Assembly (NCBI GenBank): GCA_029553855.1
Contig: JAKPKE010000047.1
Span: 1 to 40,418 of the forward strand
From: Bacillota bacterium
Lineage (GTDB): Bacteria > Bacillota > Clostridia > Lutisporales > Lutisporaceae
Reading direction: 5' to 3'
DNA length: 40,418 bases
Below, piece by piece: positions 7,823-16,380 of this stretch. How positions within the stretch are numbered: the stretch's first letter is position 1; each line of letters begins with the position of its first letter. The position numbers and the translations under genes are program-made. The notes under the pieces are model-generated. The model had not been told where the DNA came from, ran no database searches, and was given only the letters and a program-made list of their open reading frames with translations.

Positions 7823-8695
7823 TCATGCATTCAGATAACTGTAAACTTTCTCTACCAACTCTGTAGGATTCTTCACAACCGTTGCTCCTGCATTTGTAAG
7901 TGCATTTATTTTTGTTGACGCGGTTCCGACATTTCCGCTTACAATAGCTCCTGCATGTCCAAGGCTCTTGCCCTGGGGAGCGTTCCTGCCTACAATCAGA
8001 GAAACTACCGGCTTTTTAACATGTTTTGCAATGTATTCTGCAGCCCTTTCTTCCTGATTGCCTCCAATCTCACCCAGCAGTACAATCACATCGGTATCGG
8101 GATCTTTCTCAAATAATTCCACAGCATCTTTTTGTGAAAATCCCCATATGGGACCTCCGCCTATAGATGCAACAGTTGATTGTCCAATTCCGGCATCAGT
8201 CAGAGTTTTGCATATCTCATAGGATAATGCTCCGCTTTTTGATACAACTCCTACACGGCCCGGCTTGAAGAAACGATCCGGGTGAGAACCAACCTTGGTG
8301 ATGCCTGGGGCAATAACTCCCGCACAGCCCGGGCCAACAACATAACAGTTATGATTTCTGGCATATTGTATGATCTCAACTACGTCGTTCTGAGCAATAC
8401 CTTCTGTTGTAACAACCAGCAGCCTGATACCCGCATCTATTGCTTCAAAGCTTGAATCCTTTATTGCTGCAGGCGGAACAAAACTGATCACAGTGTTAAA
8501 ATCGTGATCCTTTTTTGCTTCTGCAATATAATCATAAACAGGAATACCGTGTACTGCCATTCCGCCCTTGCCTGGAGTAACACCAGCCACTATCTCAGTT
8601 CCGAACTCCATCATTATTTTTGCTTGTAAAGAGCCGGATTTCCCGGTTATACCCTGTACCAGAACCTTTGTATCTTTATCAATCAAAATGGACAT
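7823..8695 (-). CDS. sucD: succinyl-CoA synthetase (ADP-forming) alpha subunit
   Basis: 290 residues, the normal length for SucD. An N-terminal CoA-binding Rossmann domain contains VQGITGKSG (13-21) and TPGKGG (40-45). The phosphorylated histidine H247 lies in KSLGHAGAIVSG, and GEIGGNQEERAAEY matches the family consensus. With SucC it converts succinyl-CoA, ADP and phosphate to succinate, CoA and ATP. Stop and start are separated by a single base from sucC, indicating tight coupling. Next to a 2-oxoacid:ferredoxin oxidoreductase it provides substrate-level phosphorylation from the acyl-CoA formed. Acceptance of other acyl-CoAs, such as isobutyryl-CoA, cannot be excluded from sequence. Confidence 0.95.
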   Translation of the reverse strand: MSILIDKDTKVLVQGITGKSGSLQAKIMMEFGTEIVAGVTPGKGGMAVHGIPVYDYIAEAKKDHDFNTVISFVPPAAIKDSSFEAIDAGIRLLVVTTEGIAQNDVVEIIQYARNHNCYVVGPGCAGVIAPGITKVGSHPDRFFKPGRVGVVSKSGALSYEICKTLTDAGIGQSTVASIGGGPIWGFSQKDAVELFEKDPDTDVIVLLGEIGGNQEERAAEYIAKHVKKPVVSLIVGRNAPQGKSLGHAGAIVSGNVGTASTKINALTNAGATVVKNPTELVEKVYSYLNA

Positions 8696-8696
8696 G

Positions 8697-9824
8697 TTAC
8701 TTCACCTCCAAGCTTGCTTTGATGCACTGGTTTACGGTTTCTGTAAGATCGTAATATGTCGCAAGGCCCGCTTCAGCCATGATGCGTTTGCCTTCCTCCT
8801 CCATAGTTCCGCACATGCGTGTAAAGATTGGTATGTCTAACTTATGGTCCTTGATATAACCTGTAATACCATTTGCCATATCATCCATGCGATTGAATCC
8901 GCCTATTAATACTACAAGGATTGATTTAATTGGGAACCCGCTTTCCATTGTAAGCTTCATGGCTCTGTACATTACCTCCGCCGATGTCGTTCCTCCCAGT
9001 TCGCAAAAACTTGCTACCTTGCCGCCCCCGTCATAAATAAGATCCAGGGTGAGCATTCCGGTTCCGGCTCCGTCGGAAATCAGTCCTATCTCTCCGCTTC
9101 CCAAAGGGACAAATGTGATAGTAGTCTTTTCCTTTTCTACTGCGAGAACATTGGCCAGCTTTTTACGTTCTTCCTCTATGGCTTCAATTTTATTGCGCAT
9201 GTTGCGCGCATTATCATCCAGTACAAATTTCGAGTCCATTGCTAAAAGCTTTCCGTCAACTACACCCAGCGGATTGATCTCAACAAGCAAAGCTTTGGTA
9301 TCGAAGAATGCCTTCTGAACCTTTTTGATAAGTGCGATTAAATCCTGTACATCAGGGTATCCAAGCAGTTTAGCTAAGGAATTAAGTTGATAATCCTTAA
9401 GCCCTGTAAAAGGATCAATCTCCATCTTGATTATCTTATCAGGATTTGTCTTTGCTACCTCTTCAATTTCCATTCCGCCGGCTTCGCTAATTATCAATGT
9501 AGGCCTGTCCACACCCTGCAGTGTAATGGACAGATATAATTCCCGCTCTGCCTTCACCATCTGCTCACAAAGCAGACCATTTACCCTATGTCCTTTGATG
9601 GTCATGTCAAGTATTTCGGCAGCATTCTTTTTGAATTCTGCTTCGTTGGCGCAGACACGGATGCCACCGGCTTTGCCGCGGCCTCCTGTCAGCACTTGAG
9701 CCTTCAATACAAATGGATATGTTAAAGGTGCATCTGCATCCTTTGCATAAATCATTTCACTTTTCGGTACCGGTATACCAAAATCTGAAAGTATGCGCTT
9801 TCCCTCAAATTCGTATAGATTCAT
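8697..9824 (-). CDS. sucC: succinyl-CoA synthetase beta subunit
   Basis: 375 residues, slightly shorter than the roughly 388 of the Escherichia coli protein. It opens with MNLYEFEGKRIL, the standard SucC N-terminus. The ATP-grasp domain follows, with VLKAQVLTGGRGKAGGI (about 40-56) and metal-binding VEINPLGVVDG (about 200). The C-terminal CoA-ligase domain contains DGAGTGMLTLDLI and ELGGTTSAEVMYRA. It binds nucleotide and succinate and is phosphorylated via the alpha subunit histidine. The gene lies 35 bp after korC, continuing the operon that starts at korA. Confidence 0.95.
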   Translation of the reverse strand: MNLYEFEGKRILSDFGIPVPKSEMIYAKDADAPLTYPFVLKAQVLTGGRGKAGGIRVCANEAEFKKNAAEILDMTIKGHRVNGLLCEQMVKAERELYLSITLQGVDRPTLIISEAGGMEIEEVAKTNPDKIIKMEIDPFTGLKDYQLNSLAKLLGYPDVQDLIALIKKVQKAFFDTKALLVEINPLGVVDGKLLAMDSKFVLDDNARNMRNKIEAIEEERKKLANVLAVEKEKTTITFVPLGSGEIGLISDGAGTGMLTLDLIYDGGGKVASFCELGGTTSAEVMYRAMKLTMESGFPIKSILVVLIGGFNRMDDMANGITGYIKDHKLDIPIFTRMCGTMEEEGKRIMAEAGLATYYDLTETVNQCIKASLEVK

Positions 9825-9859
9825 AAACTTTTCCCTCCTACTTAATACTTACCTCTCCA

Positions 9860-10420
9860 TCAAGCATGATAATACAGGTTGTTTTTCTTGGCATATTCGA
9901 TGCCTGCATTAATGGCCTTATGGTTGAGTTCTACAAAACGTGAGGGCACTGAATTCGTTACTATCTCAAGCAGGTGTTCCTTATCTACAATACCGCAGCA
10001 TTCACTAATGAATCCGAGAGTTACCATATTCGCAACCATGCGGTTTCCAAGATCAACAGCAATCTGCGTTGCCGGTACCTCAAAGGTATGTTTGATATTT
10101 CTTGTCAAATTGGTCACAAGACCCGGATCTATAACCAATACACCGTCGTCTTCAAGTGTTTTGATATATTTATCATAAGCATCCTGATACAATGCTATTA
10201 GAAGATTTTTTGTCTGTGCTACAGGGGAATTGATTGGTTTATTATCTATTATTAATTCTGCCTGACACTGACCTCCGCGGGCTTCCGAACCATAGGACTG
10301 GGTCTGCACGGCATAAAGTTTACCCTTAGTCACAGCAGCCGTACCCAGTATTACAGCCGAAAGTATGATGCCTTGACCTCCAAAGCCGCACAGGCTGATA
10401 TGCTGAGGATATTTCATCAT
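9860..10420 (-). CDS. korC: 2-oxoacid:ferredoxin oxidoreductase gamma subunit
   Basis: 186 residues starting at ATG 10420 with GGAGG 8 bp upstream. A longer upstream reading frame to 10537 overlaps korB and lacks homologous character, so I reject it. The protein opens with a GFGGQGIILSAVILG glycine-rich motif, followed by QTQSYGSEARGGQCQAELI, both standard in Kor/Por gamma subunits. This subunit stabilises the TPP-containing heterodimer and contributes to CoA handling. It follows korB with a 13-bp gap and precedes sucC. Confidence 0.92.
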   Translation of the reverse strand: MMKYPQHISLCGFGGQGIILSAVILGTAAVTKGKLYAVQTQSYGSEARGGQCQAELIIDNKPINSPVAQTKNLLIALYQDAYDKYIKTLEDDGVLVIDPGLVTNLTRNIKHTFEVPATQIAVDLGNRMVANMVTLGFISECCGIVDKEHLLEIVTNSVPSRFVELNHKAINAGIEYAKKNNLYYHA

Positions 10421-10433
10421 TTCTTCCGCCTCC

Positions 10434-11243
10434 TTATATTTGATTGTTCGTACCGGCGTAGGTAGGTTTGTTCTCGCGCTTAAACTCTGCGCATTTGAGC
10501 TTGCCAACCAACTCGTCCGGAGTCTTTTTCTTTTCATCGGCTTCTGTATAAGTATATTCCTTTATCCAGTCAATCAACTTCAACGGATCGCCGGTCCTCA
10601 GTGCATACCTTCCAAAGTGTGTGGGGCACTGTGAAACTATCTCGATAAGTGAGAACCCCTTGTGCTGCAATGCACGTTTGATTGCGGCAGTACACTGTAC
10701 GGGCTGGGCTGTTGTCCAACGTTCAACATGGGTTGCACCTGCAGCCATAGCCAGTTCGCATACATCAAAGCGAGGCTCTGCACTTCCGTACGGAGTTGTC
10801 ATTGTTCGTGCATCCTCAGGTGTAGTTGGTGCTACCTGACCACCGGTCATTGCAAAATTGAGATTGTTTACCATTATAACTGTCACGTCCAGATTACGTC
10901 TTGCCGCATGAATGAAATGATTACCTCCGATTGAAGCAAGATCTCCATCTCCTGCAAATATCACAATCGGTATTTCAGGCTTGGTAAGCTTAACGCCTGT
11001 TGCCCATGCGAGAGTCCTTCCATGCACACCATGGAATGTATCTGAGGTCAGATATACGGGAATTCTGGCGGTACATCCGACACCGCCGATTGTAACCATA
11101 TCTTTTGTATCCATATCCAGTGCATCGAGAGCCTGCGTAAAGCAGTTCAGCACTTGACCACAACCGCAGCCGGAGCAAAAAAAGTGTGGCAGCTTTTCCT
11201 CGCGCAGAAATCTTCTATTTGGGTTAATCTTCAATTCACTCAT
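10434..11243 (-). CDS. korB: 2-oxoacid:ferredoxin oxidoreductase beta subunit (thiamine pyrophosphate-binding)
   Basis: 269 residues. The [4Fe-4S] cysteines include C23 and C26 in FCSGCGCGQ and C57 in GGVGCTAR. The TPP/Mg motif is AGDGDLASIGGNH (97-109), completed by VNN near 125-127. The combination and length match KorB of 2-oxoglutarate:ferredoxin oxidoreductase and relatives acting on branched 2-oxo acids. The complex decarboxylates a 2-oxo acid oxidatively, forms the acyl-CoA and reduces ferredoxin. The start codon overlaps the end of korA by 4 bp (ATGA), so the subunits are translationally coupled. Linkage to sucCD makes 2-oxoglutarate the most likely substrate. Confidence 0.95.
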   Translation of the reverse strand: MSELKINPNRRFLREEKLPHFFCSGCGCGQVLNCFTQALDALDMDTKDMVTIGGVGCTARIPVYLTSDTFHGVHGRTLAWATGVKLTKPEIPIVIFAGDGDLASIGGNHFIHAARRNLDVTVIMVNNLNFAMTGGQVAPTTPEDARTMTTPYGSAEPRFDVCELAMAAGATHVERWTTAQPVQCTAAIKRALQHKGFSLIEIVSQCPTHFGRYALRTGDPLKLIDWIKEYTYTEADEKKKTPDELVGKLKCAEFKRENKPTYAGTNNQI

Positions 11244-12394
11244 TTTACTCCCTCCAAAACAGCCCTGTAGATTTCGTCAGGTGTATGCACCATTCCTTGA
11301 TTCTTTGTAACGCGTTGAACAGGGCAACGTCCGGCAACAACACGCTCTATCTCTGATGCATACTTTCCTATATTCATCTCAACCGCAAAAATCTTTGCAA
11401 CCTGCTTTGAAACCTCGGCAATCTGTTCTTCCGGTACGGGCCAGACGTTGCAAAGTTTCAGAACCCCAAGCTTAACCCCGGATTCCCTTGCCATCCGGGC
11501 TGCCTCAATTGCCGGACGCACCTCGCTGCCGTATGCAATAATCGCATATTGCGCATCATCCATCATGAATGACTCTGTCTTGCATATCTTTTTCCTGTTT
11601 TCAGTTATTTTGCCGGTTATACGTTTATACAGGCGGTCAAATACTATCGGATCCCAATCGATTCTTCCTTCTTCATCATGGGGATTAAGACTATATATAG
11701 TGTGATAACCCTTTCCTAAAGGTGCTGCATCCGGGCAGCCGAATTCTGATGAAGCGAAGGGCTTGTACTCCTCCGGGGATAAATCCGTATACTTACGGTT
11801 GAAGATATTGATTTTTTCTGCTTCAGGAATATCCAAACGCTCACGCATCAAAGCTATTGTCGTTTCTGACATTATAATAACCGGATTGCGGAATTCCTCT
11901 GCAAGGTTGAATGCCCATATGGCATAATCATATAATTCCTGTACCGAAGACGGACATACTACTATGGCTTCATAGTCTCCGCTTGCGCCAAAGCGCATCT
12001 GCATGACGTCCGCCTGGGAAGCATAATTCTCACCGCGGCAGCGCTGAACATCAGCGACAACTACCGGCGCTTCAATGGTATAGCAATATCCCAAACCCTC
12101 CTGCATATAGTTAAATCCTGCACTGGCCGTAGCAGTCATCGCCTTTGCGCCTGCAAGAGCAGCACCGGCACATGCGTAGATTGAGCAAAGCTCATCCTCT
12201 CCCTGTAGGAATTTTCCTCCTACTTCCGGTAAACGTTGTGACATGAGCTCGGAAATTTCATTGGCCGGAGTAATGGGGTAACCGCCAAAAAAATTACATC
12301 CAGCCGAAATTGCGCCCTCAACCAGGGCATAATTTCCAAGCATAAAGTGGATTCCTGTTTTGACTAAGCGTTTATCCGCTTTCAAAATTGGCAC
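11240..12394 (-). CDS. korA: 2-oxoacid:ferredoxin oxidoreductase alpha subunit
   Basis: 384 residues from GTG 12394, with GGAGGGAGGAG a little further upstream than usual. The N-terminal pyrimidine-binding domain has GAISAGCNFFGGYPITPA, QGEDELCSIYACAGAALAG and AMTATASAGFNYMQEG, the classical KorA/PorA signatures. The C-terminal half contains the domain that ends with VEMNIGKYASEIERV. It is the first gene of the kor-suc-racemase-aminotransferase operon. The 400-bp upstream region carries repeated TATCGATA motifs that also occur in front of the M20 peptidase gene. Confidence 0.95.
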   Translation of the reverse strand: MPILKADKRLVKTGIHFMLGNYALVEGAISAGCNFFGGYPITPANEISELMSQRLPEVGGKFLQGEDELCSIYACAGAALAGAKAMTATASAGFNYMQEGLGYCYTIEAPVVVADVQRCRGENYASQADVMQMRFGASGDYEAIVVCPSSVQELYDYAIWAFNLAEEFRNPVIIMSETTIALMRERLDIPEAEKINIFNRKYTDLSPEEYKPFASSEFGCPDAAPLGKGYHTIYSLNPHDEEGRIDWDPIVFDRLYKRITGKITENRKKICKTESFMMDDAQYAIIAYGSEVRPAIEAARMARESGVKLGVLKLCNVWPVPEEQIAEVSKQVAKIFAVEMNIGKYASEIERVVAGRCPVQRVTKNQGMVHTPDEIYRAVLEGVK

Positions 12395-12504
12395 TTTATT
12401 CAGTCTCCTCCCTCCTCTGGTTATATTAAAATCGCAACTTTACTTAATTTATGAATAACCTGAATTTTCAAGAATTAAGCTAATCGCATATAAAATAATA
12501 CTGC

Positions 12505-12550
12505 TATCATAAAAAAGTATATACTATCGATAATCGATAATCAACTATCG
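12505..12550. promoter_or_regulatory. TATCGATA repeat cluster upstream of korA
   Basis: TATCGATA at 12525-12532 is followed by ATCGATAA at 12533-12540 and a half-site ACTATCG at 12544-12550, with AAAAAGTAT just before. A near-identical AAAAAGTATCGATAATA stands at 2274-2290 upstream of the M20 peptidase. Repetition and symmetry suggest binding sites for a shared regulator. The rest of 12395-12779 shows no convincing promoter. A 68-codon open frame without a start (12541-12744, plus) may be a gene relic. Confidence 0.45.
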
Positions 12551-12779
12551 TTAAAATTTTAACAAAACCGCATTTTCTATTTTTTCAAATAGGAATAATT
12601 TTGCACCCTCTTCCATGGCAATGTTTTCAGACACTTGGCATGGCCTGTTTTTTTGAAAAGGAGATCAGTTTTGATTTATTGAAAGCCATTTTCCGGAAGG
12701 ATGAAACAAAGCTTTTGAAACACATCATGGAAATCAAGCTATAATTTTATTATGAAAAATCCAAAAACGAAAAAAAAGA

Positions 12780-12800
12780 AGGGCCTCAGACCCTTCTTAT
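12780..12800 (-). terminator. Rho-independent terminator of cotJABC
   Basis: On the minus strand AGAAGGG and CCCTTCT pair across a 7-base loop and are followed by a run of T. It begins directly after the cotJC stop codon. The stem is GC-rich at its top and the T-tract long, so this is a strong call. Confidence 0.9.
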
Positions 12801-12801
12801 G

Positions 12802-13377
12802 CTACCTCATACACTTCGTATGTTCCATATACTCCTGTACCAGCCTCAAAGTTTCGCCAAACCTCTGGAAGTGCACCACTTCCCTCTCCCTTAAGAAGCT
12901 CAGCGTATCTATTACCCCTCTGTCCCTGGTTGAATTTATCAAATGCTCATAAGTAGTTCTGGCCTTTTCTTCCGCTGCCAGGTCCTCATGAAGGTTTGCA
13001 ATAGGGTCTTCTATGGCCTGAATATATGCTGCTGTCCACGGCACACCGGCTGCATCAGCAGGATATACATCACGGCCGTGTTCCACATAATTGGGGCCCA
13101 TTCCCGCTGCTTTGAGTTCTTCAGGGGTTGCTCTGTTTATTATCTTATAAATAAGGGTTCCGATTATTTCCCAATGAGCCAGCTCTTCGGTACCGATGTC
13201 CGTCAATACCGCCTTCGCTTCCGGTATGGGCATATTATACCTTTGTGCCAGATACCTCAGTCCGGCGGAAAGCTCGCTGTCCGGTCCTCCATATTGCGCG
13301 AAAAGCAGCTTTGCAATTTGCAGGTCGCAGCCTTCTACCCACGCCGGGTATTGGAGCTTCTTTTCATATATCCACAT
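12802..13377 (-). CDS. cotJC: spore coat protein CotJC, manganese-catalase family
   Basis: 191 residues, typical of CotJC. The four-helix di-manganese fold is indicated by E35 in SELSAGLRYLAQRY, E64-E65 and H68 in TEELAHWE, and a later EEKART helix. E35 and the TEELAHWE pattern coincide with metal ligands of manganese catalases. In Bacillus the cotJ operon is transcribed in the mother cell under sigma-E and its products assemble into the spore coat. CotJC may protect against peroxide. It is the last gene of cotJABC, 3 bp after cotJB. This is direct evidence that the organism forms endospores. Confidence 0.95.
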   Translation of the reverse strand: MWIYEKKLQYPAWVEGCDLQIAKLLFAQYGGPDSELSAGLRYLAQRYNMPIPEAKAVLTDIGTEELAHWEIIGTLIYKIINRATPEELKAAGMGPNYVEHGRDVYPADAAGVPWTAAYIQAIEDPIANLHEDLAAEEKARTTYEHLINSTRDRGVIDTLSFLREREVVHFQRFGETLRLVQEYMEHTKCMR

Positions 13378-13380
13378 GTA

Positions 13381-13653
13381 TTATATACCCCCCATCTCAT
13401 AGTTGATTTCCCATGGCCATGGCTCTTCTATCCATCCCCAGGGGCATTCGCTTGTGTATACGTGGGTCAAAGGTGCATAATCCTCTTCGTATTTTTCCTT
13501 GAGATCCTTGCATATCGTTACGTATTCATTTTGAAGCCTTTGTGCTCTCTGGTCCAAAGGATGTGTGTCCAGGTACAGGTTAAGCTCTACCAGAGAGAAG
13601 TCAATCGCCATTATTTCCTTAAGCAGTTCCAGCCTTTCTCTGCCTATATCCAC
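13381..13653 (-). CDS. cotJB: spore coat protein CotJB
   Basis: 90 residues. It contains ELLKEIMAIDFSLVELNLYLD and the tail WGWIEEPWPWEINYEMGG, the tryptophan-rich ending characteristic of CotJB. Biochemical function is unknown; it is needed together with CotJA and CotJC for coat assembly. It lies between cotJA (19 bp upstream) and cotJC (3 bp downstream), the conserved order. Confidence 0.93.
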   Translation of the reverse strand: MDIGRERLELLKEIMAIDFSLVELNLYLDTHPLDQRAQRLQNEYVTICKDLKEKYEEDYAPLTHVYTSECPWGWIEEPWPWEINYEMGGI

Positions 13654-13672
13654 TATAATTACCTCCCTATTC

Positions 13673-13900
13673 TTACTCCTCCATCCTGTGTTTTGTTTTT
13701 ACATACGGCCGGCATAGCTCCGGAAAAATGGTTCCTTTCATCAGGCCCTTCATTGGCTCATAAACCTTCTGAAACACCTGATAAGGCACATAGGCTTTTG
13801 CCAACTTGAACTCGGGTCCCATGACAGGTATCTTATAATGCGGTGCAACAAGCATCTCCGGCCTATAATCATAGTCATAGACATAGCCTTTGGTCATCAT
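13673..13900 (-). CDS. cotJA: spore coat-associated protein CotJA
   Basis: 75 residues from ATG 13900, chosen because AAAGGGGG stands 6 bp upstream. A longer frame from 13939 has only a weak site and would overlap the putative promoter. The protein is small and proline/tyrosine-rich, with AKAYVPYQVFQKVYEPMKGL and FPELCRPY, typical of CotJA. It opens the cotJABC operon. The downstream genes confirm the assignment. Confidence 0.9.
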   Translation of the reverse strand: MMTKGYVYDYDYRPEMLVAPHYKIPVMGPEFKLAKAYVPYQVFQKVYEPMKGLMKGTIFPELCRPYVKTKHRMEE

Positions 13901-13928
13901 TGATCCCCCTTTACACGTATTCCCTTCC

Positions 13929-13956
13929 ATAGTATTCATTTACCCGGCAATATGTT
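13929..13956 (-). promoter_or_regulatory. possible sigma-E promoter of cotJABC
   Basis: On the minus strand ACATATT (-35-like) and AATACTAT (-10-like) resemble the sigma-E consensus (kmATAtt, cATAcaaT). The spacer is 12 bp, shorter than the usual 13-15. A transcript would start near 13920, leaving a short leader that contains the cotJA ribosome site. The placement fits known sigma-E control of cotJ, but the match is imperfect. Confidence 0.35.
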
Positions 13957-14130
13957 ACTTACTTCGAAACACTTTCCTCCCCGGTCTCTCCGGCACCTAT
14001 ACCTTATGCATTATACGAAGTGGTTTTACCCATAGTTAATTACTGAAATAGCCCTATAAATGAGTTATTCAGTATAAAACAGTAAGTTTTTAATTGGATT
14101 GGAACCTATTGATAAAAGGGGGCGGAGAGT

Positions 14131-14440
14131 TTGTTCACAACTAAACTTCCGGGTATTCCGCAGATATTTATGGAAGAAAGGCCTGTCAATATCCCGCTGC
14201 GTAAAGTTGAAGCCCTTTTATATTAACTGGCCCTGAAGGGAGAATGTACACGGGAGGATTTGCTCTCCTTGCTTTGGAGGACCTGCAATAAAGAATATGC
14301 CAGGCATAACTTGAGGAATGCCTTATATAGGATCAGTCAGGCCTTCAAAGAAAAAAGCCCCGATCGGAGATGTCATCGGTATTACCCGTCAGAACAGCGT
14401 ACTTATTTATCAGTTTGTTGACGCTTTTTCCAACGTACTT
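14131..14440 (+). pseudogene. SARP/BTAD-type transcriptional activator remnant
   Basis: A TTG start at 14131 with GGGGGCGGAGAG upstream opens a frame that is closed by TAA at 14224. In frame beyond it reads LALKGECTREDLLSLLW and then ARHNLRNALYRISQAFKE. This pattern (KxEALLxYLAL, then LxxLLW, then ARxNLRNALYxLRxAF) is typical of the winged-helix and bacterial transcriptional activator domain of SARP/AfsR-like regulators. A frameshift after about 14345 moves the homologous reading (VIGITRQNSVLIYQFVDAF) to another frame, and the gene then dissolves. The normal protein would be several hundred residues. It stands alone on the plus strand between minus-strand operons. What it controlled is unknown. 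Confidence 0.6.
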
Positions 14441-14469
14441 ACTCCTACCTCCGGATTTTTTATTCCGGC

Positions 14470-14657
14470 CCCTGGTATATCTTACGGTTGTCCCCGGCAA
14501 TTATGCAATCATCGGTACCGGGGGAGAAGGGCCATACTCGTACCCCATACATCATAGCCGTTTCACAGTAAATGAAGATACCCTCCTGATTGGAACCCGC
14601 TATCTGGTCAACTGCGCTTTATTGTTCCTTTCGGAGGGTGTAGAAAAGGGCTGCTAA
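14470..14657 (+). pseudogene. M20-type amidohydrolase C-terminal remnant
   Basis: The last 60 codons of this frame read PGNYAIIGTGGEGPYSYPIH and HSRFTVNEDTLLIGTRYLVN before a stop at 14655-14657. Aminoacylase/amidohydrolase-type M20 enzymes end with P-G-x-x-x-x-x-G-x-G, a histidine pair, then F-x-(V/I)-D/N-E-D-x-L-x-x-G. The fit is good although short. It follows the SARP-like remnant with no clear boundary, so two genes appear to have been joined by deletion. No start or metal-binding N-terminal domain is left. Confidence 0.5.
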
Positions 14658-14669
14658 AACAGCCCTTTT
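14644..14669. terminator. bidirectional terminator at the end of fhs
   Basis: AAAAGGGCTG and CAGCCCTTTT form a perfect 10-bp stem around a 6-base loop that includes the fhs stop codon. T-runs follow on both strands, longer on the plus side. It ends the fhs operon and would also stop plus-strand readthrough from the pseudogenes. Confidence 0.8.
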
Positions 14670-16339
14670 ATTTTACCGTCAATATTTACGTCAATGTTTT
14701 CTGCAGCAGGAACTTTCGGAAGGCCGGGCATCTTCATTATGTCTCCTGTTAGTGCAACTAAGAACCCTGCTCCTGCAGATATTATCATATCTCTTATTGT
14801 GATTTTAAATCCTTTTGGCCTTCCGAAAACTTTTGCATCATCTGTCAATGAATACTGATTCTTTGCCATACATACCGGCAAATTTCCAAAGCCCAGCCTT
14901 TCGAAATCGGCTGCTTCCCTTTCCGCCTTTGCTGAATATTCCACACCGTCGGCTCCATATACTTTTACTGCAATTGCCTCTATTTTATCTTTTATTGACA
15001 TATTCAAGTCATATGCATATTCCATGGCGCTTTCCTGTTCAGTCAATTTCAGCACTTCCTCCGCCAGTTCAATTCCTCCTCGGCTGCCTTTGCTCCATAC
15101 CTCCGACAATACAACATTTACCCCAAGCTCTTTGCATTTTTCTTCAATAACAGAAAGCTCGGCCTCTGTGTCCGTAGGGAACTTATTTATTGCAACCACT
15201 GCCGGGAGCTTAAAAACCTGCGTTATGTTTTCAACATGCTTCAACAGGTTCGGCATGCCTTTTTTAAGCGCTTCAAGGTTTTCAGAGCTCCAATCAGCTT
15301 TTGCTGCCCCTCCGTTATGTTTCAGGGCCTTCACAGTTGCTACAATCACAACAGCGTTTGGCTTTAAACCGGCTCTGCGGCATTTTATATCTATGAATTT
15401 TTCTGCTCCAAGATCGGCTCCGAAACCAGCCTCCGTTACTGTATAATCTGCGATTTTGCATGCCATCTTTGTTGCAATGATACTGTTGCACCCATGTGCT
15501 ATGTTGGCAAAAGGCCCGCCGTGGATAAAGGCGGGGGTCCCTTCCAATGTCTGAACAATGTTTGGTTTGAGGGCGTCCTTCAAAAGAGCCACCATAGCCC
15601 CCTGGGCTTTTAACTGGCCGGCGGTCACCGGTTCTCCGCTTCTTGTATATGCGACAATTATTCGAGACAAGTTTTCTTTTAGTTCCATAATCCCGTTCGA
15701 GAGGCAAAATACTGCCATTATTTCAGAAGCTACCGTTATATCAAATCCGTCTTCCCTGACAACTCCCTCAGTTTTGCCGCCAAGCCCGTCGACTATATGC
15801 CTTAATTGCCTGTCGTTCATGTCGACGCATCTTCTCCATGTAATCCTTCTTGTGTCTATATCAAGTTCGTTGCCCTGATGTATATGATTATCCAGCATAG
15901 CTGCCAGCAAGTTGTTCGCGGCACCGACAGCATGGAAATCCCCGGTGAAATGAAGGTTTATATCCTCCATAGGAACAACCTGCGCATACCCGCCGCCGGC
16001 TGCCCCGCCTTTCACCCCGAAAACAGGCCCCAGGGAAGGTTCTCGAAGCGCAATTATTGTTTTCTTTCCCAGTTTAGCCAAAGCATCTCCCAAACCTATT
16101 GTGGTTGTTGTCTTTCCTTCTCCGGCAGGGGTCGGGTTTATTGCCGTAACCAGAATGAGTTTGGAATCCTTATTGTTTTTCAATTCGTCCTGTAAGTATC
16201 TATAGTCTATTTTTGCCTTGTATTTTCCGTAGTTTTCAACGTAGTTATCTGGTATTCCAATATTATCGGTAATTGTATTTATAACTTTCATTGTTGCCTG
16301 CTGCGCTATTTCTATGTCGCTTAAATGTTTTTCTTTCAT
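14654..16339 (-). CDS. fhs: formate--tetrahydrofolate ligase
   Basis: 561 residues, full length. The ATP-binding loop is [12 protein letters not shown] (69-80), with [20 protein letters not shown] and [14 protein letters not shown] following, all strongly conserved in Fhs. The enzyme interconverts formate, ATP and tetrahydrofolate with 10-formyl-tetrahydrofolate. In acetogens it starts the methyl branch of the Wood-Ljungdahl pathway; in purine- and amino-acid-fermenting clostridia it runs backwards to make ATP from formyl-THF. It lies 41 bp after a panB paralogue at the end of a long catabolic-looking gene train. That suggests it disposes of C1 units loaded onto tetrahydrofolate by the PanB-type enzymes. 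No folD or fchA is present in the window. Confidence 0.96.
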   Translation of the reverse strand: MKEKHLSDIEIAQQATMKVINTITDNIGIPDNYVENYGKYKAKIDYRYLQDELKNNKDSKLILVTAINPTPAGEGKTTTTIGLGDALAKLGKKTIIALREPSLGPVFGVKGGAAGGGYAQVVPMEDINLHFTGDFHAVGAANNLLAAMLDNHIHQGNELDIDTRRITWRRCVDMNDRQLRHIVDGLGGKTEGVVREDGFDITVASEIMAVFCLSNGIMELKENLSRIIVAYTRSGEPVTAGQLKAQGAMVALLKDALKPNIVQTLEGTPAFIHGGPFANIAHGCNSIIATKMACKIADYTVTEAGFGADLGAEKFIDIKCRRAGLKPNAVVIVATVKALKHNGGAAKADWSSENLEALKKGMPNLLKHVENITQVFKLPAVVAINKFPTDTEAELSVIEEKCKELGVNVVLSEVWSKGSRGGIELAEEVLKLTEQESAMEYAYDLNMSIKDKIEAIAVKVYGADGVEYSAKAEREAADFERLGFGNLPVCMAKNQYSLTDDAKVFGRPKGFKITIRDMIISAGAGFLVALTGDIMKMPGLPKVPAAENIDVNIDGKIKGLF

Positions 16340-16380
16340 TGTATTCCCCCAAAGTTACAGTTTACCCTCAGGCTCTTATT

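Noticed and set aside
10421-10537. Longer N-terminus for korC
   Set aside because: It overlaps korB, lacks family similarity, and the ATG at 10420 has an ideal ribosome site before the GFGGQG motif.
12604-12660. Possible sigma-54 promoter (TTGGCATGG and TTGCCATGG motifs)
   Set aside because: Neither strand has the GG and GC doublets at the required spacing, and no sigma-54 activator gene is nearby.
12541-12744. 68-codon open frame on the plus strand between korA and cotJC
   Set aside because: The end reads like protein (FDLLKAIFRKDETKLLKHIM), but there is no start codon or ribosome site near the beginning and I recognise no family. It is too weak to list as a gene.
15315-15707. 130-codon minus-strand frame inside fhs
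   Set aside because: It is an out-of-frame shadow of fhs, basic and without any domain character.
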